Positions 9,351 through 17,993 of a stretch of 64,000 nt of DNA are shown one piece after another. Source of the stretch: Nocardia gamkensis NBRC 108242. GTDB lineage: Bacteria > Actinomycetota > Actinomycetes > Mycobacteriales > Mycobacteriaceae. The translations under genes were made by a program, and so were the position numbers. How positions within the stretch are numbered: the first letter of the stretch is position 1; each line of letters opens with the position of its first letter. The notes under the pieces were generated by a model, which worked only from the letters and a program-made list of their open reading frames with translations, was not told where the DNA came from and searched no databases. The DNA lies in contig NZ_BDBM01000011.1 of assembly GCF_001612985.1 (NCBI RefSeq), positions 1 to 64,000 of the forward strand, in the 5' to 3' direction.

Positions 9351-11756
9351 CTAGTCGAGGTCGGGACGCTTCCGGCGTCCCTGGCGGGTCCCGCTCTCGA
9401 TGGCACTCATCAGATTGCGTGCTTCATCGGCGGTCCGTTGCCGTGCCGGTGCCGCGGCGGGCGGCGCCGACTGCTCGTCGGGAGACTGGCGGCGACGGCG
9501 CGGCAACGGCGGCCTGCTATCCGGAGCGGGCTCGGTGTGCGGTGCGGCCCCGGAGTCGAATCCGCGACTGCCGTCGGTGTGCGGGCCCTGCGCCCAGGAC
9601 TGCTCGGAGGACGAGGTAAACCATGCGGACCGTCCCGGTACCGGTGCGGGCTGAGGGGGCGCGTGCCCCGGCGCGGGTGTCTGTACGGGCTCGATACTGT
9701 CACCGTCGTTGTGTTCGGGTGGCTGCGTCCCCGACTGCAGGAGCGCGTTGGGAATCAGCACCACCGCCCGCACGCCGCCGTAGACCGATTCACCCAGACG
9801 CACCGAGACACCGTGACGGTGGGCCAGTTTCGCGACCACGAACAACCCCAGCCGGGTGTCGCTGGACAGGGACACCACACTGAAATCGGGCGGGTTGGAC
9901 AGCAACTCGTTACGCGCGGCGAAGTCGGCCTCCGACATGCCGAGGCCTTGGTCGATGATCTCGACCGCCACACCGCGCCCGACGATGACGCCGGACACCT
10001 CGACCCGCGCCTGCGGGGGTGAGAAGGCCGTCGCGTTGTCCATCAGCTCGGCCATCAAATGGATCAAGTCGGCTACGGCGTTGCTCGACACCTGGGACTC
10101 CGGCAGCCTGCCGGTCTGAATGCTGGCGTAGTCGAGGCTTTCCGCGACGGCGGCGCGGACCAGGTCGAGCAGCGGCACCGGCTTGCGCCAGCGCCTGCCC
10201 GGCTTCTCGCCACCGAGGATGATCAGGTTCTCCGCGTTGCGCCGCGCCCGCGTCGCCAGGTGATCGAGCTGGAACAGCAGCTCGAGCTGGTCGGCGTTCT
10301 CCTCCTGGCGCTCGGCCTGATCGAGCAGGGCGAGCTGGCGATGCACCACGACCTGGCTGCGATGGGCGATGTTGAGGAACACCGCGTTGACGCCCGCTCT
10401 GGTCTTCGCTTCCGCGACCGCGGCCGACACGGCCGCGACATGGGCGCGGTTGAAGGCATCGGCCACCTGGCCCAATTCGTCGGTACCGAAATCGAGCCGC
10501 GCCAGTTCGGTCTCGGAGTCGAGGCTCTCGCCGCGACCGAGCCGTTGGATGACTTCGGGCAACTGCTGGTCGGCCAGTTCCAAGGTGTCGCGCCGCAGTC
10601 GCCGCATTCGTGCGATGAATCGGTTGGCCAGCACCAGCGCCGCGAGGAAGGCGAGCGTCGCGACCAGCAGCACCGCCGCGCCGCCCAGCATGGACTGCTG
10701 CGCGGTCCGGTCGCCGCGCTCGCGTGCGATGGCGTGCGCGTCGCGGCTCTGGTCGTCCCACAGCTTCAACAGGTTCGTCCCGACCTGGCCGGAAGCCTCC
10801 TGCCACGCCGCGACATTCATGGGCAACGGCTCGCTTCGCGAGGTCGATCGGCCGCTCTGGGTTCTGCCGGTGCCCTCGCGAGTGGACTCGTCGAAGTCGG
10901 TGCCCGCCTCCACCGGCCCCCGCAGCAGCACCGCGTCCTGCATCGCGATCACTTTCCGATAGGCCGGCCCACCGGTGATCTCTTGGAGTTGAGCCAGGCG
11001 CTTGCCCTTCAGGACGCGGCTGGCGTATGCCACCTGACCACGGAATTCCCCGAGCAGTCGGCTGAATTCGGTCAACTGCTCCGGAGTGTGTTCCCCGACG
11101 GTCACCGCCACCGCGCCCAGGGTGTCCGCCATGGACAACGCTTCGGCCGCGCGCAGGGGCTCGACGCCGTAGCTCAGCTCCATGGCGATGTCGGCTTCCG
11201 GCGCCACCCGCGCGGCGAGGGTCGACGCGGCGATGATCGTACCGATGACCCCGCTGAAGACTTCGAACACCTCCTTCGGCGGGGCCTGCCGGCTGTCGAC
11301 CCCGCCGCGCAGCGTCGGTACCAGCGCGAACAGCTTGTTGTAGCCTTCGATGTCGGAGGCGGACCCGCCGGGATTCAGTTTGCGGGCGGCATCGCCTTTG
11401 GCTATCACCGCCGCCAGCGCCGCGTCCGAGCGTTGGCGCGCGGCGGTGAGCCCGCCGACGATTTCGGTATCACCGGCCAGATACAACAGCGACAAGCGCC
11501 GCTCCTCCTGGAACGACTGCACCATGAGAATGGCCGGTGTCGTCGTACTGCTGGCCAGCTCCGCCCATTCCTTCGCTGCCCGGGCGGAGTGCACCAGGTA
11601 GCCCGCCGCACCGACACCGATCGTGAGAAGTGTGACGCTGGATATGAGGACGATCGCCAGCAGTCGTACCCGGACACCCACTCGACCACGGACATCACGC
11701 TGGCTCGACCGAACCACTCCCACAGCGGATTCGCGTAGCTCAGACCACTTGCTCAC
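9351..11756 (-). CDS. nitrate/nitrite-sensing (NIT) domain sensor histidine kinase-like protein (CvnA-like)
   Basis: 801 residues from a GTG start. Membrane span 1 is at ~30-53. A large extracytoplasmic helical region of NIT type follows to ~350. Span 2 is at ~357-380, then a HAMP-like linker and a helical dimerisation region (NIAHRSQVVVHRQLALLDQ). The ATPase domain has the N-box ELMDNATAFSPP and G-box DQGLGMS. The last ~120 residues are Pro/Arg-rich and probably disordered. Conservon kinases of this type act with roadblock, DUF742 and GTPase partners rather than a classical response regulator. An AT-rich promoter region precedes the gene (~11820-11900). Confidence 0.9.
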   Translation of the reverse strand: MSKWSELRESAVGVVRSSQRDVRGRVGVRVRLLAIVLISSVTLLTIGVGAAGYLVHSARAAKEWAELASSTTTPAILMVQSFQEERRLSLLYLAGDTEIVGGLTAARQRSDAALAAVIAKGDAARKLNPGGSASDIEGYNKLFALVPTLRGGVDSRQAPPKEVFEVFSGVIGTIIAASTLAARVAPEADIAMELSYGVEPLRAAEALSMADTLGAVAVTVGEHTPEQLTEFSRLLGEFRGQVAYASRVLKGKRLAQLQEITGGPAYRKVIAMQDAVLLRGPVEAGTDFDESTREGTGRTQSGRSTSRSEPLPMNVAAWQEASGQVGTNLLKLWDDQSRDAHAIARERGDRTAQQSMLGGAAVLLVATLAFLAALVLANRFIARMRRLRRDTLELADQQLPEVIQRLGRGESLDSETELARLDFGTDELGQVADAFNRAHVAAVSAAVAEAKTRAGVNAVFLNIAHRSQVVVHRQLALLDQAERQEENADQLELLFQLDHLATRARRNAENLIILGGEKPGRRWRKPVPLLDLVRAAVAESLDYASIQTGRLPESQVSSNAVADLIHLMAELMDNATAFSPPQARVEVSGVIVGRGVAVEIIDQGLGMSEADFAARNELLSNPPDFSVVSLSSDTRLGLFVVAKLAHRHGVSVRLGESVYGGVRAVVLIPNALLQSGTQPPEHNDGDSIEPVQTPAPGHAPPQPAPVPGRSAWFTSSSEQSWAQGPHTDGSRGFDSGAAPHTEPAPDSRPPLPRRRRQSPDEQSAPPAAAPARQRTADEARNLMSAIESGTRQGRRKRPDLD

Positions 11757-12318
11757 GGCTTGAAATGCCTACCTCTGACACGGCCCCGCCCGGCCCGGGC
11801 GGCACCTCACCTGTACCCGACCGAAGAATAACGAAAGTGTAGCGGTTCGATCGCGAATCGTATGGTTTTGTGACACTCGACAAGTGAACGGCAATTATTC
11901 CTGCAATTCGCTGTGCATGCTGTAGGACGACTCGAACCGCCAGTGAGCGGCAATCGCCGGTCAGGGGGCGTAGCATGCTCGGCCGACTGGACCGCAGCCG
12001 TTCGATTCAGAGCGGTTCCCTATTATCAACTTATCGCCGGTTCTGGTGGTAATTCCGTCAGCGGGCTCGGCGAACGCCCGCATGACGGCCGACCCGCCAG
12101 GTTTTGCGCGCGCCTGCCGAGTTCGGCGCGGAAAAACACACTTACCCGCGCCGATCCAACCGGGCGATGATATAGCGTCGGTAGGGAATTCGAGTTCCCT
12201 CCACTGGTGACGATCCGCCGTCCGATCGGTTGCCGGAACTCGGCCTTCCGTCGGCCGGGCAGCCGATCCTCGGGCATCGGGCGCGCCCGGCAGAGCGCCG
12301 ATCACCGCGTCACGGGAA
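11757..12318. other. intergenic region upstream of the conservon
   Basis: About 560 bases with no convincing gene. Positions ~11820-11915 are AT-rich (for example AAGAATAACGAAAGTG and AACGGCAATTATTCC) and probably hold the conservon promoter. A second AT-rich patch lies at ~12020-12050. Confidence 0.45.
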
Positions 12319-14100
12319 TCAGATGGCCCGCAGCTCGAGGGCGGCGATGACGCAGTGCAGGATCTCCGCGGAATCCAAGCCCGGGGGGCGACGACTTCGG
12401 CGGTCCGCGAGAAGCTTGCCGGTTTCCCGGTCACTCCGCGCGTCGATGACGGCTTCGGGCCGGTACGCGAGATGCAGGCCGCCGGGAACGATGCCGGTCG
12501 CCCGGCACGCTCGGAAGAACGCGTGGATCGCGTCGATGGCGCCGTCGATGCGAAGGGTCGCGGGGCCGTGCCTCGTCCGCCTGGCCGGCATCGGATCGCC
12601 CACCCAGCAGACCGGGGTCTCGCACGCGGCGGCCGCGGCGAACAACGCCGGAAGCGTGTCGAGGGTGCGGGCGACGCCGAGCCGAGGCACGAGCGTGAGT
12701 CTGCCCGGCAGCCGCTGCGGATTCAGCGCCCGGCACAGGCGCTCGACGTCGTGCGGGGTGGTCGTGGGACCGAGTGCCACCGCGACGGGGTTGCCGACAC
12801 TCGCGGCGAACCGCACCCGGTCCCGCGCGGGATTATCGATCCACACCAGGTGTGCCGAACGATCCCACCACCGCCCGTCCGGTCCCGGACGGGTCGATGC
12901 GGCGGCGTTGGGCAGCGTCGGCTCGCGCGAGATACGCAGCGGCGCGATCGAATTGTGCAGTTCGTGAGCGCCCGGCGGGGCGACCGCGGCGACAGGCAAC
13001 AGTCCGCCGACCGTGCGGAGCAGATCGCGTCGCACCGGCTCACGGCACCGATCCGCCGCCCGGTGCAGCATGTTCACGCACAGCGTGAGCGGCAGGCGGT
13101 CACCGGGCCAGTCGCCGAGCGCCCCGGCGGCGCGAAAGTATCCGGGCTGCCGCCTGGGCGCTCGTTCTATGGTGACGGCCGCTTCTCCCAGCACATGCGC
13201 CATGACCGCCGCTGCGGCGTGCGTCAGCGCCCGGCGGTCGGCGACCGCGGTTTCGCCCCCTGACGATGTACCGTCGCGCCCGCCGAGGTGCAGCACGAAA
13301 CCCTCGCCGCGGGCCGCCTTCGCCAAACTGGTTGTGAGCGAGTCGCATTCGTCCGGGTGAACCGGTGTGGGCATCGGCCGCGAACGCCGCGCGCCGGCTG
13401 GTGGTGTTGTGGATACCTCGCCGTGCCGCACGCTGCCCCGGAGATCATGCATGGGGAACAGTTGTCTCGGAATTCCGGGCGATGCCGCCCCCACTAGCAC
13501 CGGTTCGTCGGTCCAGGGCTGATCGTCGCCGGTCGTGGCGGTGAAATCGGAGGGAATGACGTCGGGATTGAACGATTCCCGGACATAACAGAGTGGCTGG
13601 TCTCCGAGCAGCATGACGTACGCGCGCGCCGCGCACGCCCGACCGTCCGGCCATGTCGTCACGCCGGTGCGCAAGAGGTGCCGCCGCTGGGATACCCCAC
13701 GGGAGATCAGGCCGGACCCGATCGGAGTCCCGACATCGTCCAACCCCGAAGCGGCCGCGCCCGAGCGCCCGGCGACGACGTAGTTGACGGACGCGGTGAC
13801 CAAGTCGGCGTTGACCAGGCAGGAGTGGCGCACGAGGACGCGGTCGGTACCGGACACGCGCAGGGCATCGGTGACTGCGTTCGGCAGCAGGCCGGCCGCG
13901 ACAGCGTCTTGGCGCAACACCCGCACGTACAGGTCGGTGCCCAATATCGCCGACAGGGCGGGCGTGGTGAATCCGTCGCTCGCCAGCAGCATCCTGGTCA
14001 GAGGGTGGCCGAATCGTCTTATTTCGCTGTTGTTTCGGAAACCCGAACCACCGGGCGGGCAATCACCCGGTGGCTCGGGGCCGGTGTGCGTGATCGTCAC
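12319..14100 (-). CDS. fusion: chorismate-lyase-like domain + degenerate class II DAHP synthase-like domain
   Basis: 593 residues. Residues ~33-185 resemble chorismate pyruvate-lyase proteins of the UbiC/DUF98 (Rv2949c) type: VLVRHSCLV with Arg91, and the family end-motif G-x-PL...E-x-F as GDQPLCYVRESFNP with Glu175, the expected catalytic acid. Residues ~250-593 align by eye with class II DAHP synthase: LAKAARGEGFVLHLGG, SAHLVWI, GNPVAVALGP, PGRLTLVPRLG, VCWVGDPM and PGGLHL. Compared with the M. tuberculosis enzyme as I remember it, metal ligands Cys87 (GGDC, here GGRDG), His369 (DPMH, here DPMP505) and Glu411 (HVE, here HLA545), plus the PEP-binding Lys (GVKLGP, here AVALGP) and ERTRQ, are gone. 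GTG 14100 is chosen for the GGAG six bases before it; a GTG at 14166 would overlap the halogenase. Confidence 0.75.
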   Translation of the reverse strand: MTITHTGPEPPGDCPPGGSGFRNNSEIRRFGHPLTRMLLASDGFTTPALSAILGTDLYVRVLRQDAVAAGLLPNAVTDALRVSGTDRVLVRHSCLVNADLVTASVNYVVAGRSGAAASGLDDVGTPIGSGLISRGVSQRRHLLRTGVTTWPDGRACAARAYVMLLGDQPLCYVRESFNPDVIPSDFTATTGDDQPWTDEPVLVGAASPGIPRQLFPMHDLRGSVRHGEVSTTPPAGARRSRPMPTPVHPDECDSLTTSLAKAARGEGFVLHLGGRDGTSSGGETAVADRRALTHAAAAVMAHVLGEAAVTIERAPRRQPGYFRAAGALGDWPGDRLPLTLCVNMLHRAADRCREPVRRDLLRTVGGLLPVAAVAPPGAHELHNSIAPLRISREPTLPNAAASTRPGPDGRWWDRSAHLVWIDNPARDRVRFAASVGNPVAVALGPTTTPHDVERLCRALNPQRLPGRLTLVPRLGVARTLDTLPALFAAAAACETPVCWVGDPMPARRTRHGPATLRIDGAIDAIHAFFRACRATGIVPGGLHLAYRPEAVIDARSDRETGKLLADRRSRRPPGLDSAEILHCVIAALELRAI

Positions 14101-14149
14101 GACCGGCTCCGTGCACTGACTATCACGAGAGATCCGTACGAGACCGGCG

Positions 14150-15625
14150 CTAGAGAATGGGCGCACCGGCTGTGGTCGGTGGGAGTACGGGCCGGGCCAC
14201 GGCTTCGATTTCCTCGTCCGTCCTGGGCCGATCCGTCAGGCCGAGCACCGGTTCGGTGGTGATTCGCAGCTCGCCGGTGGTGGTGTCGGCCAAGGGGTCG
14301 CGCCAGTGATCCCACACCACGGACATGTCGAGGTGACCCATGTATTCGAGATTCGCCGACTCCGCGTGGAGATGTTCGGCCGCGGAGATGATGGTTTCGG
14401 TCGCGGTGCGCTGTTGCGCTCCCGAGGACTCGTCCATGTCGGTCAGGCCCGCCATGATCTCGGTGAACTGGGCCTGCTTCGTGTCGCCGCTGTGCCCGGT
14501 GGTGAGCGTGCCCGCATGCGCGAAGTATTCCTCCGAGCCCACGTACTGCTCGTACATGCGCGAGACCAGCACCAGGAATCGCGTGTAGGCCCGGCGATAG
14601 GCGTGCTCATAGAAGGCCAGAGCCTCGGACTCGCCCAGTTCGCCGCGCGCGACCGTCGCGATCGCCGCGGCGGCGACCAGTCCCGAGTACGTCGCCAGAT
14701 GCACGCCGCTGGACAGCAGCGGATCGAGGAAGCAAGCCGCGTCGCCGACGACGACCCAGCCCGGGCCGCTGAACCGGTCGGAGGTGTAGGAGTAGTCCTG
14801 CTCCGCCTTGACCCCCGCGACCTGCCGCGCGCCCGCGAGCAGCTTGCCCATCGCCGCGCTGTCGCCGATGGTCTCCAGGTAGTACGCCTCTCGGCCTTGT
14901 TCCCGAAGCTTCGGCGCGGCTGTGCGCGCGGAAACGACGTAGCCGACGCTGTGGCGGCCGTCGGAGAGCGGAATGTTCCAGAACCAGCCGCCCTCGGGCG
15001 TGGACACCACATTGATCGCACCCTCCGGGCTGTCCGGATGTAGGTGCGCGCCTTCCCAATACGACCAAACGGCCACGTTGCGGAAGGCCGGGTGCTGCTG
15101 GCGCTCCACGACTTGGTGTTTGGCCAGCACGCCGGCCCGTCCGGACGCGTCGACGAGGAAATCGATCCCGGTGGTGTGGATCCGGTCGTCACCGTCGACG
15201 GTCCACTCGACGGCCGTCGGCCGCTCGCCCTCGAACAGGACGTTGGTGACCGTCGCGCGCTCGATCACCTCCGCGCCCTGCTCCGCGGCGTTGCGCAGCA
15301 GCAGTTCGTCGAAGACGTCGCGCTCGACCTGCCACGACCAGGCTTCCGCGTCCACCAGCTTGGACCAGTCCAGCAGCCAGTTGTCGTTCTGCCACTGGAA
15401 GTGGCCTCCGCGCTTGACCTGGAAGCCGTGCGCGGCCACCGCGTCGTAGGCGCCGGACAGACGCAGGGTCGACAGCACCGACGCCAGCAGGCTCTCGCCG
15501 ATGTGATAGCGCGGGAACTTATCTCGTTCCAGGAGCGTCACCCGTACCCCCGACTTGGCGAGCAAGGCTGCGGTGGTGGACCCGGCCGGGCCGCCTCCGA
15601 TGACCAGAACGTGCGGATTGTCCAT
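14150..15625 (-). CDS. flavin-dependent halogenase (phenolic-substrate type)
   Basis: 491 residues. The N-terminus has the FAD motif GGGPAGSTTA followed by LLERDKFPRYHIGESLL, the hallmark of flavin-dependent halogenases acting on phenols or carrier-bound aromatics. The family WxWxIP motif is present as GWFWNIP, and GDAACFLDPLLSSGVHLA is the second FAD-binding stretch. These enzymes use FADH2, O2 and halide to make HOCl or HOBr, and need a separate flavin reductase, which is not in this window. ATG 15625 has GGGAG upstream. It is the first gene of a two-gene operon with the chorismate-lyase fusion. Confidence 0.88.
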   Translation of the reverse strand: MDNPHVLVIGGGPAGSTTAALLAKSGVRVTLLERDKFPRYHIGESLLASVLSTLRLSGAYDAVAAHGFQVKRGGHFQWQNDNWLLDWSKLVDAEAWSWQVERDVFDELLLRNAAEQGAEVIERATVTNVLFEGERPTAVEWTVDGDDRIHTTGIDFLVDASGRAGVLAKHQVVERQQHPAFRNVAVWSYWEGAHLHPDSPEGAINVVSTPEGGWFWNIPLSDGRHSVGYVVSARTAAPKLREQGREAYYLETIGDSAAMGKLLAGARQVAGVKAEQDYSYTSDRFSGPGWVVVGDAACFLDPLLSSGVHLATYSGLVAAAAIATVARGELGESEALAFYEHAYRRAYTRFLVLVSRMYEQYVGSEEYFAHAGTLTTGHSGDTKQAQFTEIMAGLTDMDESSGAQQRTATETIISAAEHLHAESANLEYMGHLDMSVVWDHWRDPLADTTTGELRITTEPVLGLTDRPRTDEEIEAVARPVLPPTTAGAPIL

Positions 15626-15731
15626 AGCGAACTCCCTGGAACTGCCGACAACGGAACGTGCACGCACTTCAGTGGCGGAGAACTCCGGGCGACCCCACGG
15701 TCTGGGTGAGCCAGGACGTATATTGCCGCTG

Positions 15732-15746
15732 GTTAGCTAGGCTAAC
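15732..15746. promoter_or_regulatory. inverted repeat GTTAGC-TAG-GCTAAC upstream of the halogenase
   Basis: Perfect six-base arms with a three-base spacer, 107 bases before the halogenase start codon, next to an AT-rich promoter-like stretch (~15750-15840). The arms recall half of an iron-box (DtxR/IdeR) but the full 19-base consensus is not met, so the regulator is unknown. Confidence 0.4.
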
Positions 15747-16183
15747 GGTGCACGATCTGAGTGTAGCAATTGATAGCGAAACTGCAAGATATACAACGCA
15801 TTTGACAACCCTCAGCAGATCGGCATTCGGATTGCTCCAGGGATGCCAAAATCCCCGCACGGTGCCTCTCTGCCGATTCGCCGTCACTCGGCCCGACCGG
15901 TGGCACCCAACTGATCGGGTGCTGGTGGTCGGTGTGAAAACCATTGCGGGGAAGAGTGTTTCGCGGCGGGTACGCGTTCGCCGCTGATGATGGGGGATGT
16001 CTGGGGTAGGCGGGGGCGGCACACCTCGTATGGTCATCACCCCGCTCTCCCTACGGATTCAGGATACGGGGGGCGGTCCGGCCGCACGAGCCGTTCACCC
16101 AGAGTTACCTCGCCAGTGGGCTCGTCGCGGTGCCGGCCAACTCCGGGCGACGACCCGGCCGGGTGGATCACGTTGCGGCGCGG

Positions 16184-16800
16184 TTAATTTGCCGGACTGT
16201 GTGACCTGCGCAGTAAGGAATTTGGAGGTGTGTCGGTGGATGTGACACTCGGGCAGGCGCTTTCGGCGCCTGTGTGGTAGAAGTCGTATCCACGCTGCTC
16301 CTCGAAAACCGACAAGGGCGCGCGTGGTAGCGGTGAGGGTGTTCTTCGAGACGGTCGCGAACGGCGACAGTCGATGGACGAATTCGTCTTCTCGGCCGAT
16401 CGAGGTCGCGCCCGATCTTCCTCGGCGGCGTCCTGAGCGGGGGTCGACGGTAGGGGAACGGACTGATCGGGGAGGGGCGGCGACGCGTCGGCCAGGTCCG
16501 GCGCGACGGCGGCGCAGGTCGGCGATCGATGCGGCGAGTTCGTCGGGATCGAGCCACATGCGTGTCGGCGGCAGCCGGTCAGGTCGCCGGCGGGGTCGGT
16601 CTCGCTGTCGAGGTAGTGCCGGAATGCGGCAGGCGGGGTCGCCGTCGCCACGACGAAGATGCGGTGATCGTCGATGCGCGGTGGCGGCGGTGCTCGCGGC
16701 TCCGTCGCGCCACACGATCGGTAGCCGCGTTCGACGGTGCCTTCCGGGCAGCTGCGCCGCGCGTCGGGGTGTGAGGCTTCCAGGGCGCGGACGGTTCCCG
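16184..16800 (-). pseudogene. possible frameshifted hypothetical gene
   Basis: Reading leftward, one frame gives a protein-like stretch RIFVVATATPPAAFRHYLDS then ETDPAGDL. About 15 bases further on, a second frame gives PPTRMWLDPDELAASIADLRR. Each piece has natural composition while the frame around it does not, which suggests a single-base frameshift near 16585-16595. Downstream the frame degenerates. I do not know the family, and an error in the sequence is an alternative. Confidence 0.25.
16254..16272. terminator. stem-loop CAGGCGC-TTTCG-GCGCCTG
   Basis: Perfect seven-base GC-rich arms around a five-base loop in a stretch without an intact gene. There is no T-run after it on either strand, so it is only a terminator-like hairpin. 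Confidence 0.3.
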
Positions 16801-17017
16801 GCATGCGGTCTCGAATCGATCCGGACGGCCAGGTGCGGAGAACGGAACTGGAGCGAATGGATCTCGTTTTCATTTCAGGCCGGGGAATTCGTCCGCTTCG
16901 CGCGCCGGTCCCGGCTGTGCGTGGTAGGACGGTGGTCCGGATGTGTCTTCAGAAGTGCAGGACGATCTGGCTTCGGAGCGCGCCGCGCGGGTGTGCTCGG
17001 ACCGAATCGGGAGCGTC

Positions 17018-17626
17018 ATGGAGTTTCCAGCCGAACCCCGCCCGTCCGACCTCGAGCGGGCGCCCGCATCGAACAAGAACGCCGATCCGCGGACGCGGTT
17101 GTCCAGCAGTCTGCGAAGGCGGGGCCCGGCGATGGTGATGTCGACGCGGGGCACGGCCGACGCGTTCACCCTGGCCGTGTGGTGCGAGGACATCCGCCGC
17201 GCGATCGAATGCGCGGAGGCTTCCTCTTGCGGCTTGGTCGTAGACACGACCAAGCTCGAGTTCCTGTCCTGTCGCGCGCTGCTGGCACTGGCCCGCGAAG
17301 CCGTCCGCTGCCGTGGCCACGCCACCGCGGTGAGCCTGGTCAGCCCGAGCCCGACAATCATCAAGATCGCTTCGGCCGACCCGGTGATCGCACGGTTGCC
17401 GGTGCACTCGACCGTGGTCAGCGCTCTCACCTCACTCCGGCTGCACCCACCCCGTCGAGCGCTATCGCGAACCGCGCGGCCGACCGCGCCGTCGAAGCCA
17501 GGTGCGTTGGGAGCCGCCTTCCGGAATTCGGGCAAGACGGCGATGCGGCCGGGGTCGGCGTCGAGAATCGCCCGGACGACACCACCGGTGCCCGACGAGG
17601 ACCGGGACTCGCGGACTCCTGAGTGA
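17018..17626 (+). CDS. STAS-domain protein (anti-sigma-factor antagonist-like)
   Basis: 202 residues. Residues ~45-135 form a STAS domain: a first strand with STRGTADAFT, then GLVVDTTKLEFLSCRALLALAREAVRCRG, with Ser in the position (FLS) of the phosphorylatable site in SpoIIAA/RsbV-type antagonists. The N-terminal ~40 and C-terminal ~65 residues are basic and disordered. ATG 17018 is preferred because GGGAG lies four bases before it. A GTG at 16943 is the longer alternative. No cognate anti-sigma kinase is adjacent. Confidence 0.7.
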   Translation: MEFPAEPRPSDLERAPASNKNADPRTRLSSSLRRRGPAMVMSTRGTADAFTLAVWCEDIRRAIECAEASSCGLVVDTTKLEFLSCRALLALAREAVRCRGHATAVSLVSPSPTIIKIASADPVIARLPVHSTVVSALTSLRLHPPRRALSRTARPTAPSKPGALGAAFRNSGKTAMRPGSASRIARTTPPVPDEDRDSRTPE

Positions 17627-17993
17627 TCGACCAGCCGTCGAACCCGCACTATCGCAGCGTGATCGATGTGTCCGCCGTGCCACTGCCACACTTCAGGATG
17701 CTCGGCGGACCATATTCGCGAAGGCAGGACGGTGGCATGGGTCGGCAGCGCACGACAGCCGCTTCCATCGGCCGATGATCAGCGCATGCCTACGGCGATC
17801 TCGGTGGGTCGTGTTACCCGGTGCGAACCAGCGCCAAGGGTCTGGGCAGCCCCGGTTCTTCGCCGCTTCGGCGAAGCCGTACCCCATCGGCGCGAGACCG
17901 AGCGCGACCGAAAATGTCGTACTCGGTGCCTCGTGCGCGCGGGTCTCGCGCACGATTGGAGCGGTCGAGCAGGCATGCTCACCGGCTGCGGGC
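17627..17993. other. convergent intergenic region, no gene seen
   Basis: About 370 bases between the convergent STAS and TetR genes. Frames on both strands have shadow-like composition. No obvious hairpin with a T-run was seen. Confidence 0.45.

Larger units (their letters stand above)
15626..17017. other. 1.4 kb region without an intact gene
   Basis: Lies between the halogenase operon and the STAS protein. The left part (15630-16040) is promoter-like with AT-rich segments. The middle (16180-16870) holds a possible frameshifted leftward gene, entered separately. Long open frames on the plus strand here have Arg/Pro-rich shadow composition and are not supported. Confidence 0.4.

Noticed and set aside
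10059..11738. Long rightward open frame antisense to the NIT kinase
   Set aside because: Typical high-GC antisense shadow (His/Arg/Gly-rich, no domain); the kinase on the other strand has clear domains.
15669..16040. Leftward 123-residue open frame upstream of the halogenase
   Set aside because: Low-complexity Pro/Thr/Arg-rich composition, no ribosome site, and it covers the AT-rich promoter region.
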